A DNA stretch of 45,013 bases from Purshia tridentata (Eukaryota; Streptophyta; Magnoliopsida; Rosales; Rosaceae): contig QANT01007157.1 in NCBI GenBank assembly GCA_003254885.1, forward strand, positions 1 through 45,013. The letters are read 5' to 3'. Of this stretch, positions 22,501-34,954 are shown in pieces (the first letter of the stretch is position 1; every line of letters starts with the position of its first letter). The notes under the pieces are model-generated. The model saw only the letters and a program-made list of their open reading frames with translations. It ran no database searches and was not told where the DNA came from. The translations under genes were made by a program, and so were the position numbers.

Positions 22501-24504
22501 CCTTCTAAATAATAATTTCTTATGTCTGTGTGTGATTCTCACAAAATTATAGAAATGATCATCATTGTCATCTTGTCGGAGATGTATGGAGTCTAGTCCC
22601 TATAGACTATAATGGAAAATTTTTATTTTTGTAATGGGTTACTATTTTAAGGAATATTTTTTGAGCTATTGAGACCTAATGAAACAGAAGCCTAACCTTC
22701 TTTGGTGAAGTGAATCGATCTATGGTTCTAATTGATGATGGATTAAATACTATGTGGTCAAGAGGGCTTAAAATTAAAATCTTAAAGAATAGAAATATAC
22801 TAGTATATAAAGTCAACTTTTATTTTTCTGGTGACCTTGGATTTTGAAGCTCTGTCAATTTTTGTTATCCCTTAAAAAGCAAACGAATATTTGTCTATTT
22901 AGATGAGTTTTTAAAGTTATTTTCAAATGCAAACAGTTGTAACAGTAATTTATTAATTATTTAATTTCAGTTTTCAAACATGTAGCCCAATTCTTAAGAG
23001 GATGCCTGCAATTTTTGAAATAAAAGGGACATAGATACATCCAACAGCTGGAACTAATTTTAACGAAAATGATCAGGTCTTAATTTCAGGTTATAACACT
23101 GGACCCCCAAAAAAAAGGCATCAGACCTTTCTACCGCAACTTCCATTACAGTAAAAATTAAAACAACCAGCCTTGTAGATCACCAAGGATAATCAGCTAT
23201 GTAATCACTCATTGACTCAGATTTTGTGTGTGTGGCTTCTTTTTGTTATTCACTGTTTGACTCTGGTTGCATCATTAGGCCTCTACTCTCAGGTTCCAGA
23301 AACCATTCATCATTGGTGATGACTCTATGGCATGTCTATTGGCTGTTTGTGCTCCTTATATTATCTTCTGCTTACAAGTTAAATAGACTGTAACTTTTAT
23401 TTCAGTTATTGAATCATACTGATAGTAATACTACTATAAACATTTCTTTTGAATTATTTTTGCATGTGACTTTTCTAGCAAATCTAATGTGAATAAATAT
23501 GAAAATGGGCATATATAATATGTCCCCTCCAGGCTTGGTTTTCGGGGAACTGTTGCATCTGCCCTTAATCATAAGGCCTCTAATCTCAGGTTCCAGAAAC
23601 TATTTATCATTGATGATGACTCTATGGCGTATCTATTGGCTGTTTTGGTCCTTTCAATATCTTCTACTTAAAAGTTAAATAGTCAGTAACTTTTATTGCA
23701 GTTATTGAATCACACAGTTAATACTGCCAATAAAAATTTCTTTTGAATTATTTATGCTTAAGACTTTGCAAGTCTAATGTGAATAAATATGAAAATGGGC
23801 ATGTATAATATGGCCCCCCCAAGCTGGTTTAATTGTTAAAAGTTGTGAGCATCACTACTTGGCTTTCAGGGAACTGTTGCATCTGCCCTTAATTATGGAC
23901 TCCTGACATGGTGCAATAAGATCTTGGGGCCTGCTTTGGTTGCTCTTTACAATCCACTTCAACCTGCTGCTTCAGCCGTTTTGTCAAGAATTTTCCTTGG
24001 AAGCGCTATCTATTTGGGAAGGTTTGCTCTGGTCACATCCAGTACTTCTGTGACTAAATCCTTTTGTTGGTTGGCCATAATTTAGTTTTATATATTTAAA
24101 ATAGTCCCATTTTAGATTGAAAATTTGAGTTATGTATCATTATTAGTTTATTTAATTTTCACTTGAATTTTTTCGGCCGAGTCACATATGATCTTTAGTA
24201 TTCTATGTTATTGTTTACTTGATTAGTTGCTGCGTAGCTGGCATTTTATTGGAATGAGGCTCTTATTTGGTCTTTTTTTACATGTGAAAACAGTGTTTTA
24301 GGGGGATTACTAATTATTGCTGGCCTTTATGTGGTAACTTGGGCATCTTTTAGAGAAAGACAAGCAGCTTTGGGTGTTATACCTCATGTTGCTCGGGCCT
24401 CCGAACCTCTCATCCACAAAGATGCAACAATTAACAAGATACCATACCAGAGAGGACACATTTTCTCAGGGCCTTCCAACTCATTACCAAAATCGTCAGA
24501 TTAA
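19212..24504 (+). CDS. WAT1-related protein (EamA / nodulin MtN21 transporter family)
   Basis: Seven exons: 19212-19447, 20326-20388, 20965-21081, 21228-21513, 22283-22438, 23870-24021 and 24294-24504. Borders are GT-AG and the sum is 1221 bp, coding 406 residues. The start is the ATG at 19212 (context CCATGG); upstream in-frame codons are not ATG. The protein is a multi-spanning membrane protein with two EamA repeats: [20 protein letters not shown] opens the first, [20 protein letters not shown] closes it, and [20 protein letters not shown] lies in the second. An Ala/Gly-rich N-terminus and a soluble C-terminal tail flank them. It matches the WAT1-related At4g19185/At5g45370 type. WAT1 itself moves auxin out of the vacuole; the substrate of this subgroup is not known to me. 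Intron 2 carries a foldback MITE and intron 5 a partial exon duplication. Confidence 0.92.
19550..19590. repeat. (CT)n microsatellite in WAT1-related intron 1
   Basis: About twenty CT units follow exon 1 by roughly 100 bases. Confidence 0.9.
20478..20872. mobile_element. Foldback MITE with very long terminal inverted repeats, in WAT1-related intron 2
   Basis: The element is almost entirely an inverted repeat with arms of roughly 180 bp. The left arm contains CTTTGGTCCATGAACTTGTT, and the right arm contains AACAAGTTCATGGACCAAAG, its exact reverse complement. Similar pairing covers TAGTCC...GAACTTTCAC and ATTTTAGTCAC. It has no coding capacity. The flanks are both TTATT-rich, so the target duplication is not clear. 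Such families often give rise to small RNAs; this is a family-level remark, not something seen here. Confidence 0.8.
23277..23900 (+). repeat. ~297-bp tandem duplication spanning intron 5 and the start of exon 6 (WAT1-related gene)
   Basis: Two diverged copies start at AGGCCTCTA(C/A)TCTCAGGTTCC (23277 and 23574) and share CTATTGGCTGTTT, GTTATTGAATCA and GAATAAATATGAAAATGGGC further on. Each copy ends in the opening of exon 6. In the second copy this is the real exon (23870 onward). In the first copy only about 26 bases of exon sequence remain (23546-23571) and the acceptor CAG has become CGG. Confidence 0.85.
23546..23571 (+). pseudogene. Truncated duplicate of exon 6 start with destroyed splice acceptor
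   Basis: GGAACTGTTGCATCTGCCCT is identical to the first 20 bases of exon 6. It is preceded by TTTTCGG where the real exon has CTTTCAG, so the AG acceptor is lost. It is a relic of the tandem duplication around it. Confidence 0.85.
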
Positions 24505-26057
24505 GAAGTGATGTAAAGTTTTCTTAATTCTGGAATTCCGACAGTAAACCCTGTTGAGCTATGATTTATGTCTATTTCTCTTTTTTGGGGTAAATGATTC
24601 ATGTCTTTCCGTTTATATGATTTCCTATTGAAGAGTCGGTTGAGGAGATGCAGTTGAGTAGAGGAAAGTATTCTATGTTATTCACACATTTTAATCTTTG
24701 AAAACATAATATTCATCCAAAAGAAAAATAAAATATCATGTTATGCGCACTTATTTGTCTCTGATGATCTGATACATTCAACTTCATGATTTGGCTGTTA
24801 ACCTAAATAATTCCCTTGTCGTAGCCACTGCACCTTCGTCGTGATTATACGCTCTATCCAAAAACAGTTTTTTATATTTAAAAACACAATCTCGTTTTAA
24901 AATAGTAAAAATGCGTTTGGCTTTGGCATATTGAATATCCGAAAAAAACTCAAAAACATGTTCTTTTATGAACATGATTAAACCCTAAACACTCACTGCT
25001 TCATCTCCCTCTACTTGCACTAAAAAACAGTCCTATAGGCAGAGAGATAGAGATAAAGACAGGTCTGAAAAGAGTATCGGATCCAAAAAGTTGGTTGTGA
25101 AATTCATCACAAAAAGTTGATCGGGAAATTATGTTTGATTTGCGATTGGGAATTCATCGCGGCAAATTACCCGGCCTCTTCCAATTTCAAGTTCAATCTC
25201 AGATCCGGTCGGCTGGGTCTCCATGAATTAATGTTAGACTAGGCATCGTTTTGATTGAAACTTTTGTGAATTTCACATCTGCTTATTTAAATTTAATGAA
25301 AATTTCACATCTGCTTGTTTAAATTGGTGCTTAATTGTCTAAATACTGTTTAAATATGTGATTAGTTGAGTGATTACTGTTTAAATATGTTATTAGTTGA
25401 GTGAATACTACATATCATTAAATTGAGGAATTTAGTTGATTTTTCCATATCAAACAGATTTTTGAGTTATAAAAATTATTTTTAAACGGAGCCTAAATTT
25501 CTTTCTATTTATTTATATATCAATAATATTATTTTTATCATATTTTTATACCATATTACGTGTCATTATTGTACTGGTAGAGTATTTCTCTATTTTTATT
25601 TTTTTTAATGTCCAATGTATGCATGCCATATAAATTGCCACATAAGATGATATAAAATTATGGTATAAAAATGTAATAAGTATAATATTATTGTTTATAT
25701 ATAAGAGTATAGAACAGTATTATAGGCTGTGTGGCATGACAAATGGTTTGTAACTTTGTATGCGTGAATATATAGAGGATTTCTTCGCATATGACTTTTC
25801 TTTTTTGGTCATATTTATGGCAGGTTCAAACTTGCTACTTGTAGCCTGAGGTTAAAGATTGTTACTAGTGCTCATGCTTACGTGAGAATGATCGAGACTC
25901 GAGAGGGTAATACTTTGCTCGCGTGCTCTATGCTAGCTTATACGAATATACTTGGATTAGACTAGTTTGATTTTCAAGTCGCACAATGATTATTCCCAAT
26001 TATCAGCTAGAATCCCACTTACAACACAACAACCTAAGATCTGCATATGCCTTTTCT

Positions 26058-26090
<33 letters not shown>
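26058..26090. repeat. (CT)n microsatellite
   Basis: About sixteen uninterrupted CT units. Confidence 0.92.
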
Positions 26091-26095
<5 letters not shown>

Positions 26096-28533
26096 AAATA
26101 TATTGGCTAGAACCCATCAACATCGACCATATATCCAGCATACAATAATATAGTTATGTCATTTCAATAATGATCATAATTAACGACCATTCTCTATCTC
26201 CATATCTAAATCAAAAGACATGTATAAGAGAGAGAGAGAGTTATGAATTAACAATTAATTTTCTCGGCATGAGTTGTACTGGGTGGGAGTACAACTAAAG
26301 CACAAGAGAGGCACACGCGTGGTTCGGTGGGTTCTGCTGTCTACAAAATTTATGTTAAAAATAAAGAGAATTAAATTTATTAATTATGAACAAATATAAT
26401 CATCAAACCTTAAAACAGTTCAATAACAAATTGGAAAACAAAATAATCCACAGTTTTTACGTTTTATGTTTGTTTTTTAATTAAAGAATAGATGCAAGTT
26501 GTTTTGTTACTTTTTACAATTTTATTCCATTCTTGATAAAATTCAATATATTAAAATATAAAATTAATTATTTTTTACAACATAAAATTATCGTTCAAAG
26601 TTATATTTATAACTTTAATTCTCGCGTTTCTTGTTTAAGCAATAGCCTAAAAATCAAGAGTTAAAACTAATAATCGAGTCTTAATTTATGATTTATATAT
26701 AAAATATCATATCAAGTGCTGCTAAAAATGTAAAAAAAGAAATGTGTCATAAAATATACTTGTTTGTTTTTTAATTAAGAAAAAATATAAGAGAAAAATC
26801 ATATATATGGTAGGATATTGCAATATGTATGCCTAATTTACAAATCTTAACGAAAATGCAGCTGAAAGGAACACCAGTATCCTACGGTTCCTATCCAACA
26901 ACTTTTCGCAGATGTCCATTCTTTCTCACCCGTACTTGTCATCCTTATGTGATGATTAAGAAAACATCATCTCGTGCTTTAAATGGCTTCCATCATAATC
27001 ATATATGCCATTATTTGATCATAATCAAATTAATTCAATACTAGCTAACTCAAAAATCATTTCCTTTTGACTAAATAATTAGCACTAGCACTCCACCGCG
27101 CATGGAACAACCCTAAATTAATTTAGGGCAGTACTTACTTATTATGAGATGGTTAGGATGATCTATCAGGAGGGTCTTGGTACTTGAGCAAAAGAAAACC
27201 AGTTGGAATTTGAATCAATTATAAAATATGGGTATTTTAGATCACAATAATGGATTGAGTTGGCGGGACCACAGTGAGCCCTCCACCAAATGATTTATGT
27301 CATAGAGAATAAGAGATCACTTTCGCATGTGTAATTAACCATCCCACTATAAACTGGGATTGCGTGCCACGTGTCGATTTCCCAACTGCAATGGCAAACA
27401 CTCTAGACGACAATCTATTGGAAACTCAGTCTGCCATCCCAATTTAATAGGGCGGAGATCATTGAAACCCAATTATTTTCTCTTTATACCCACTCATAAA
27501 TTATTAAAAACTTAATGAAGTTGAGATCATATATAGTGTCAAACCAATTCAGAAAAAAAAATATTACTCAGCTACCAACTAGTTGATATAAAAATTTTAT
27601 TTAATTATTCTATTATAATTTTATTTAATTTATAGTTTTTTTAGTTAGCTTCTTAGATAAATAAAACAATGTGAATAACTTTTTGAGAAGAATGTGAAAA
27701 TATTTATCTAATACAATATGTTTATTTATTAAAATGAATATAATTGTAAAATTGCAGTTAATATATTTCTACTTGTTATATATAAGTTATGTACGTGATT
27801 TTAAAATTTATAATTAGAAACAAGCATATATACATATAAAGTGGTAGGTACGTATTTCTCTTTTCAAATGAAGGGGGTCCTGAATTAAAAATTTTCTACC
27901 CAAATAAAAATAAAATAAATACAAAGTCAAAGCCACGATATATTATTGCAAACCACAATAAAAATTAAAGGAAGCTAGCAATGGTGTACGTTTGTAGAAA
28001 TGCCTCAAAGAGGTTGTTGATTGTCTAAGAAGAATAGATCGAAGAAGCCGTGGAGCATGTGTCTGACAAGAGGCTATGACGAGGCAATTTTATTTTAATA
28101 ACTACTTTGTTTAAAATAACGTCGTTTTGAAGAATAACTATAAAAAAAATTTAACATTCTAACAAATGCACACCCGATAGAGCCCTAACTGGTACTTTAG
28201 TTTGTATTTAATTTTTCCCTTCATTTTTTTGACCCCTTAAGCAAACATTTATGGATCTATCACTTATGCTCAATAAACGTTTATACAAACATAGGGATTA
28301 AAAAAAGAAAAAAATAAAAGAATTAGAGAGCGAGAGAGTTTCTACGCGATATGAAGCTAAAAAGAGGAAGAACATAAGTAAGAAAATATTAAGAAGTTAT
28401 TATGAATAGAAATATATGCACATAAAAAAAAAAAGGTCTATAGATTCTAGTGGAACGAACAAAAACTCGATCCCATTATATTTTTATAATAAAATTTATA
28501 GATATTCATATACAAGTTGGGATAAAAAGGGAA

Positions 28534-28661
28534 TGCACTAAAGTATATATGATGCGCCACCCCACCCAGCAAAGCAAGCATCAAGTAGCCAAGACTTCCA
28601 AGTCTTTCAGTCTTTGAAACCAGAAAGGGCGGGGCATGGCAGGCTCCACCATATATATGCA
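28534..28661. other. Possible long imperfect hairpin (precursor-like fold)
   Basis: A left arm at 28544-28567 (TATATATGATGCGCC, then ACCCCACCC) can pair with a right arm at 28627-28657 (GGGCGGGGC, then the ATATATAT run), with small bulges. A terminal AAGACTT/AAGTCTT stem sits inside the loop. TGCA at 28534 and 28658 extends the base of the stem. Neither arm resembles a conserved plant miRNA that I know. The pairing was judged by eye. Confidence 0.3.
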
Positions 28662-28870
28662 GGACCCATTCACTACTTTTATCTTTCATGCAGACTCTCA
28701 GTAGTGGCTTCTGCTCTGCCAAAAGATAATTTTTTTTTTTAATTTTGTATGGACACAAATTGGAATCCGATTTTTGATGGGTTCTTCCTTTAATCATTCT
28801 TCCCTCTTATTCAGCTACCTAGCTTAAGTACTTTAAAATCGATTAACAAATCAAGCAAAACAAAACAAAA

Positions 28871-28976
<106 letters not shown>

Positions 28977-30637
28977 CAAATGGGCAAGCAATGCCAATAG
29001 GCAGAAGACTCTGTTTAATAATCAGCATCTAACTTGGGAACTTTTCCCCACCTTTTTAAATGAATAATATTAGTGATATAATAACATGCGCGCAATCATA
29101 TATAAAATTAAGACAATAGTGAGTCATATCGAATTTCGGCGATACGAATGTTGAAAACTACAGTCCAAAATGAATAACTATATATTAAAAGGCAAGGAAT
29201 ATAAAAAAAAGAAAAAGGGAAAGGAATATAAGAATCAGTTGGCTTTACAAGTAAAAGGCCCATTACTTTCACTTTTAATTTACTTAAAAATTCTTTAGAC
29301 AATTCAATTCACCATAGCTTCTCTCGTAATCCCATAACTCCCCTTTTCCCTTGGCTCCCTGCTTTTTTCTTTTGAACTTATTCTTGCTGTTACAGAAAAA
29401 GTAAATTCTACAAATAGAGGCATGAATTTATTATGCTCAACATATGAGAATGTGCTGACAGCTGAGCTATACCAGCCAATTGCTTTTCATAAAAGAGGAG
29501 TAATGAATTGTTTTCTTTTTCAATTTTATATGATGCATAATCATTTTTTATTCATATCTAATTAGTCTTTTAAATAAATTCGATTTTAATCTATTTTAAT
29601 TTGAATTCGATACTTAATCCGATAATTCAATATGATTTGAATTGATAGGCCAATTCAATTTGGTTATAAGTAGAATACTAGAAATAGTGTGAGAAGGAAA
29701 GTGGGTGGATAGAATGTTGTAGTTTAATGTCTATATATTAATTAACTTTAATTGGTGTCTCAATTAATTAATATTAATTTTTTTTAATGTAAAAAAGCAT
29801 AATTAACTTTTTTACATTAGTTTTGATAAAAATAGTCCTAAAATAATTTAGATTTACTTTTGTTATATTAAAGAAAATTGAACTATAAATGTATCTTTAA
29901 ATTGATTTTTTTTCCTTTTGTGGATATATATGTAAGAAAAAAAAAAAAGTCATTTTTTCATTGCACCAACGCCTGATTAACAATCAAATTCGAAAGCTGG
30001 CCCCATTTTTTGTCGTTAGCCTTTAAATCAAATGATTATATAATGTTGAGCAGGCCTAAAAAAAAAAATTGTTAATTAGTAGTACTATATATACTTATTA
30101 GGGACCGAGTAAAAAAAAAGTGAGGAACTGTTTTATTAAATGACACATATTTAACATCACTCATATTCATTTTATTACCTAATAATCCGTTTTAAATTAC
30201 TAAATTTTAGAAATAAAAAAAGTCACTTAAATCCATTTATTCTGCATTTTATATTTTAAGATATTTATCAATGGGTTCACCCCATATCTTTTTAGAGTAT
30301 ATAGTGGAACTTGTGTCTGCAATTTTATAGGACTCCAATTTTCTCCTCTTAGACTCTAAAATTCTTTATAAATATTTCTCTCTTCTTATTAGCCGAGTTT
30401 CTTAATTAATCTACCCTTTCCAACATCATTTCCTTGTGTCTATTACTGTTCACAAATCTCGTTTCTCCTGTTCTTTGCTTCTTCCCATGGTAAACAATAA
30501 TAGCATTCTATTTCTTTGCCATTAAAGCTAGTCAGAGACCCTGCCAGATCTATGTATGCTACCAAAGCACACCTAATGAATGATTGATTTATCAATTAGA
30601 ATATGCAAATTTCTCACTGTCTTAGTAACTTATTTAG

Positions 30638-30784
30638 AGAACAAGGATCTGTAATGAGATAAATAACACAAGAACTTCATTTCGATCAAGTAATAAAAGC
30701 TTGTTCAACTTGCTCACTGCAAGTTGAATATACATAATAATAATTTAGGTTTTTATACATCAGAACAAGGATCTGTAATGAGAT
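30638..30784. repeat. 23-bp direct repeat flanking a 101-bp insert with a small perfect hairpin
   Basis: AGAACAAGGATCTGTAATGA plus GAT occurs at 30638-30660 and again at 30762-30784. The 101 bases between them include TTCAACTTG-CTCACTG-CAAGTTGAA (30704-30728), a perfect 9-bp stem with a 7-base loop. It lies just outside the LTR of the Copia element. Confidence 0.85.
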
Positions 30785-30842
30785 GTATCCCTCACTATGT
30801 ACTTCCACCGAATTATAGAACACCTAAAGCGTGCAGGCATAT

Positions 30843-31359
30843 TGTTGGTCTTGAGTTTACAAACTAATACCAAAAGTATGGGTGATAAGTTTACAAACTT
30901 GATCACACCTCTCACACACTCTCACAAAGGAAAACAAAAATAAGTCACGGGAAAGGAGAACTTGAAAGGAGCAACACTCTTTCTTATTGATTAACTCTGA
31001 TTGAGTTGATATAACAAACATACAAGGTGTGCCTTATATAGGCAGCTGGTACATAAAAGTCATACAAGGATTTGCATCTAAGTTGTAAAAGTCAAGTGAA
31101 CACAATAAATAAAGGTAGAGCTATCCTATCTAGATGTAGAAAACTAAAACATAGCATGCATAGATGAAGAAAAACAGCCACCGTACTTATGCAAATTAGT
31201 GTGAAACCAAGACAAACTAGAAACCAAATGTGGACTTTATTCATGAAGGCAGCCATCAACCCATGTGAAATCAGCCACCTTATTTGATTGTAATTTTTCA
31301 ACAACCACCAACCCATGTGAAAGAAATCAGCCACCTTATTTGATTTGTAATTGTCAACA
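30843..31359 (-). repeat. Copia 3' LTR (517 bp)
   Basis: TGTTGG to CAACA, near-identical to 35685-36285 except that it lacks that copy's internal 84-bp duplication. Confidence 0.95.
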
Positions 31360-31514
31360 CACCCCCTCAAATCAAATACCCTTCATTCCTAGCATTTCTC
31401 GTAGCCTTTTGAATGATTCAATTGGTAGTGGCTTTGTAAAGATGTCAGCCACCTGTTTCATGGTGTGACAGTAGACAAGCTCAATGGTTTTTTGCTTTAC
31501 ATGATCCCTTAGAA

Positions 31515-31579
31515 AATGGAACCTAGTGTCAATATGCTTACTCCTTNAATGGAACCTAGTGTCAATATGCTTACTCCTT
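31515..31579. repeat. 32-bp exact repeat separated by a single N (assembly join)
   Basis: AATGGAACCTAGTGTCAATA... occurs at 31515-31546 and 31548-31579 with N at 31547. This looks like two contig ends whose overlap was not merged. Confidence 0.88.
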
Positions 31580-32120
31580 CCATGCTGCACTGGATTTTTT
31601 TGCAAGCTTGATTGCTGACTTGTTGTCCACGTGAATCACTGTAGGTTCTTCTTGTGGGTGATTTAGTGACTCCAAAAGATTTCTTAACCAAATAGCTTCA
31701 CACACAGTAGATGAAACAGCCACATATTCGGCCTCACATGATGACAATGCTACGATTGCTTGCTTCTTTGATGTCCAAGAGAAAGCTGTTGTACCAAGGT
31801 AGAACACATATCCAGTTGTGCTTTTCCTCTCATCTTGATCACCTCCCCAGTCACTATCTGAATAGCCAACCAATTTTGCATCTTCACCATAAGCATAGAA
31901 AAGACCAAAGTTGAGGGTACCTTTAACATACCTTAGTATCCTTTTAGCAGCTAGCCAATGAGATTCTCTTGGTGTCTCCATATATCGACTTACAAGTCCA
32001 ACTCCATACACGATGTCAGGCCTTGTCATTGTCAAATACCTTAAGCTTCCAACAAGACTCTTGTACAACGTAGAGTCAACAAGCTTTCCTTCTCCTTCTT
32101 TTGATAGCTTGAGTCCTATA

Positions 32121-32270
32121 GCAACAGGAGTGTTAACAAAATTACAACTGTCCATTTTGAATTTCTCCAAATTCTTTTGATAACTTGAGTCCTGTAGCAA
32201 CAGGAGTGTTGACAAAATTACAACTGTCCATTTTGAATTTCTCCAAAATCTCTTTCATGTATTTCTTTTG
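32121..32270. repeat. 76-bp tandem duplication in Copia RT region
   Basis: GCAACAGGAGTGTT(A/G)ACAAA starts at 32121 and again at 32197. Copies differ at a couple of positions. 76 is not a multiple of three, so RT is frame-shifted. Confidence 0.9.
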
Positions 32271-34954
32271 AGAGATAAAAATTCCATCATTTTCTTGCTT
32301 CACTTCTATCCCAAGAAAGTAAGACATCAGTCCATTGTCAGTCATCTCGAACTCCTTGAACATGGATTGCTTGAATTCTGCAAACATCTTTTCACTATTA
32401 CCAGTGAACATCAAATCATCCACGTATAAACAAAGAATTAGAAATTCTCCTTTATCGCCATTCTTCATGTAGACTGAGTGTTCATATGGACATTTTACAA
32501 ATCCATTTTGTTGAAGATAGCTGTCAATGCGTGAATTCCAAGCGCGTGGGGCTTGCTTTAAGCCGTACAAAGCCTTCTTCAAACGATACACCTTTTGTTC
32601 TTCTCCTTGAACTACAAAACCTTCTGGTTGTTCCACGTACACTTCTTCCTCAATTAATCCATTGAGAAAGGCTAACTTGACATCAAGTTGGTAAATCTTC
32701 CAACTATGATGAGCAGCAATTGAGATTAATAACCTCACGGTATCAAGTCGGGCAACAGGTGCAAAGACTTCTTCATAGTCTATTCCATATTTCTGTTTGT
32801 AGCCTTTAGCTACAAGTCTTGCTTTGTATCGATCAACATTACCATCTGCAGTGCGCTTGATCTTGTACACCCATTTGACACCAATAGCTTTCTGTTTTGG
32901 TGGCAAAGTTGTAAGCTTCCATGTATCATTCTTCTGTATTGCATGGATTTCTTCTTCCATTGCTGATTTCCAGCAATCTTCTTGCTTAGCTTCTTGAAAA
33001 GATAAAGGCTCATGATCTGTATACAAACAAAAGAGGTTTGTATCAACTTCTTCTTCACGCTCATAGATTTCTGTGAGACTTCTCATCCTGATGGGAGTTA
33101 GAGAACTATGACTCGAAGATGTAGCACTTCTGTGAGTGGAGGAAGGAGAGAGCCTAGAAGTTTGCCGAGGGCTCGGTGGGGCCGGTGAAATCTCAGTAAG
33201 CTGCTGAGGGCTCAGCGGAGCTGGGCGAACTTCCGACATATCAATTTCTGGAATTTGTTGAGATTCAATCAGAATTTCATTGTGTGCCTCCTTATTGTTC
33301 CAGTTCCATGTTTCTTCTTCATTGAAGATAACATCTCTACTAATCACCAACCTTTTGGTTAGTGGATTGTAGAGTTTGTATGCCTTTGACTCCTCACTGT
33401 ATCCTATAAAGATACATTTTTCTCCACGATCATCAAGCTTCCTTCTTTTGGCTTCAGGAACTTGAGCATATGCAATACACCAAAAAATTCGTAGATGTGC
33501 AACACTGGGTTTGTACCCACTCCAAGCTTCTTGAGGTGTCTTGTTCTTGACACTTTTGGTTGGGCATCTATTCAGCAAATATACTGAACATGCTACAGCC
33601 TCTGCCCAGAATTGCTTGGGCAAATCTTTCTCTTTAAGCATGGATCTTGTCATTTCAAGGATAGTGCGATTTTTCCTTTCGGCTATCCCATTTTGCTGTG
33701 GGGTATAAGCTGTTGTCAGTTGATGCTTTATACCATTTTGTCTGCAAAATTCCTGAAATGCATTTGAGGTGTACTCACCCCCTCGATCTGATCTAAGAGT
33801 CACCAACCTGTACTTACTTTCAACTTCAGTGCGAGCCTTAAAATCCTTGAATATAGTAAAGGCTGAAGATTTTTCTTTGAGAAAATATACCCACATCTTT
33901 CTACTATAATCATCTATGAAGGTAATAAAATACCTATTTCCACCAAATGACATAGGCTCCAATGGTCCACAAATATCTGTGTGAACCAACTGTAGTGGCT
34001 CATTTGCTCTCCATGCCTTGCCACTAGGAAAAGAAATCCTTGATTGCTTTCCTAGCACACACCTTTCACAAACATGATTGGGAGCCTCAATTTGTGGTAG
34101 ACCATGCACCATTCCTCTCTTCGATAAGAGCTTTAGACCATTGAAATGAAGATGGCCAAAGCGAAAATGCCATTTCCATGACTCGTTTTCAATGAGCCCA
34201 AGGAAGCATTTCTCCTTCTTAGTATTCAAATTCAATGGGAACATGCGATTCTTCGTCATTTGGACACGTGCAATTAGCCTTCCACTTGCATCTCTTAGGA
34301 AAAGAGAATTGTTCTCCATGTGTACAATATGTCCCTTTTGGAGAAGTTGTCCGATGCTAAGAATATTGCTTTTCATACTTGGGATATAGTAGACATCAGA
34401 GATATATTCTTCTTTACCATCCTTCTGAAAGATCTTGATTTTGCCTTTTCCTTGAACTTCTAGCTTTGAAGAATCTCCAAGTCTCACATTTCCACAAACT
34501 CCTTCATTGAGTTCAACAAAGAATTCTTTTCTTCCACACATATGATTGCTTGCACCAGAGTCAAGGTACCAAGCATCATGTTGACCATCAGAATCATTGT
34601 GAACTAACAAGAGAGTTGAATCATTACTCATATTGTTAGATACTTCAACAAGATTGACTTGGTCATTATTCTTGTATGAGCAATTTGAGGCATAGTGTCC
34701 AAACTGTTTGCAGTTGTAGCATTGGACATTTTTCTTTCTTTGATCAAATGAATATCTCCTTTCTTGAGATGGACCACGATTTTCTGCGTTGCCATGCCAT
34801 CGACCTCGACCTCGTCCACAATAGTTGGAACCTCCACGCCGTGAATGAAAAATGCTACGACCTCCCTTTGGTTTGTCAAGATTTAACTTTGACTCCAAAG
34901 CTTGGTCTAGTGATGTAGAACCCACATTCTTCTGAATGCGTTGTTCATGAACTC

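Noticed and set aside
24784..24975. Minus-strand frame in the AT-rich region after the WAT1-related gene
   Set aside because: Short, Lys/Phe-rich translation of AT-rich DNA with no known relative.
28447..28797. 116-residue open frame on the minus strand
   Set aside because: No recognisable domain, poor codon pattern, and the region is better explained by a hairpin and low-complexity DNA.
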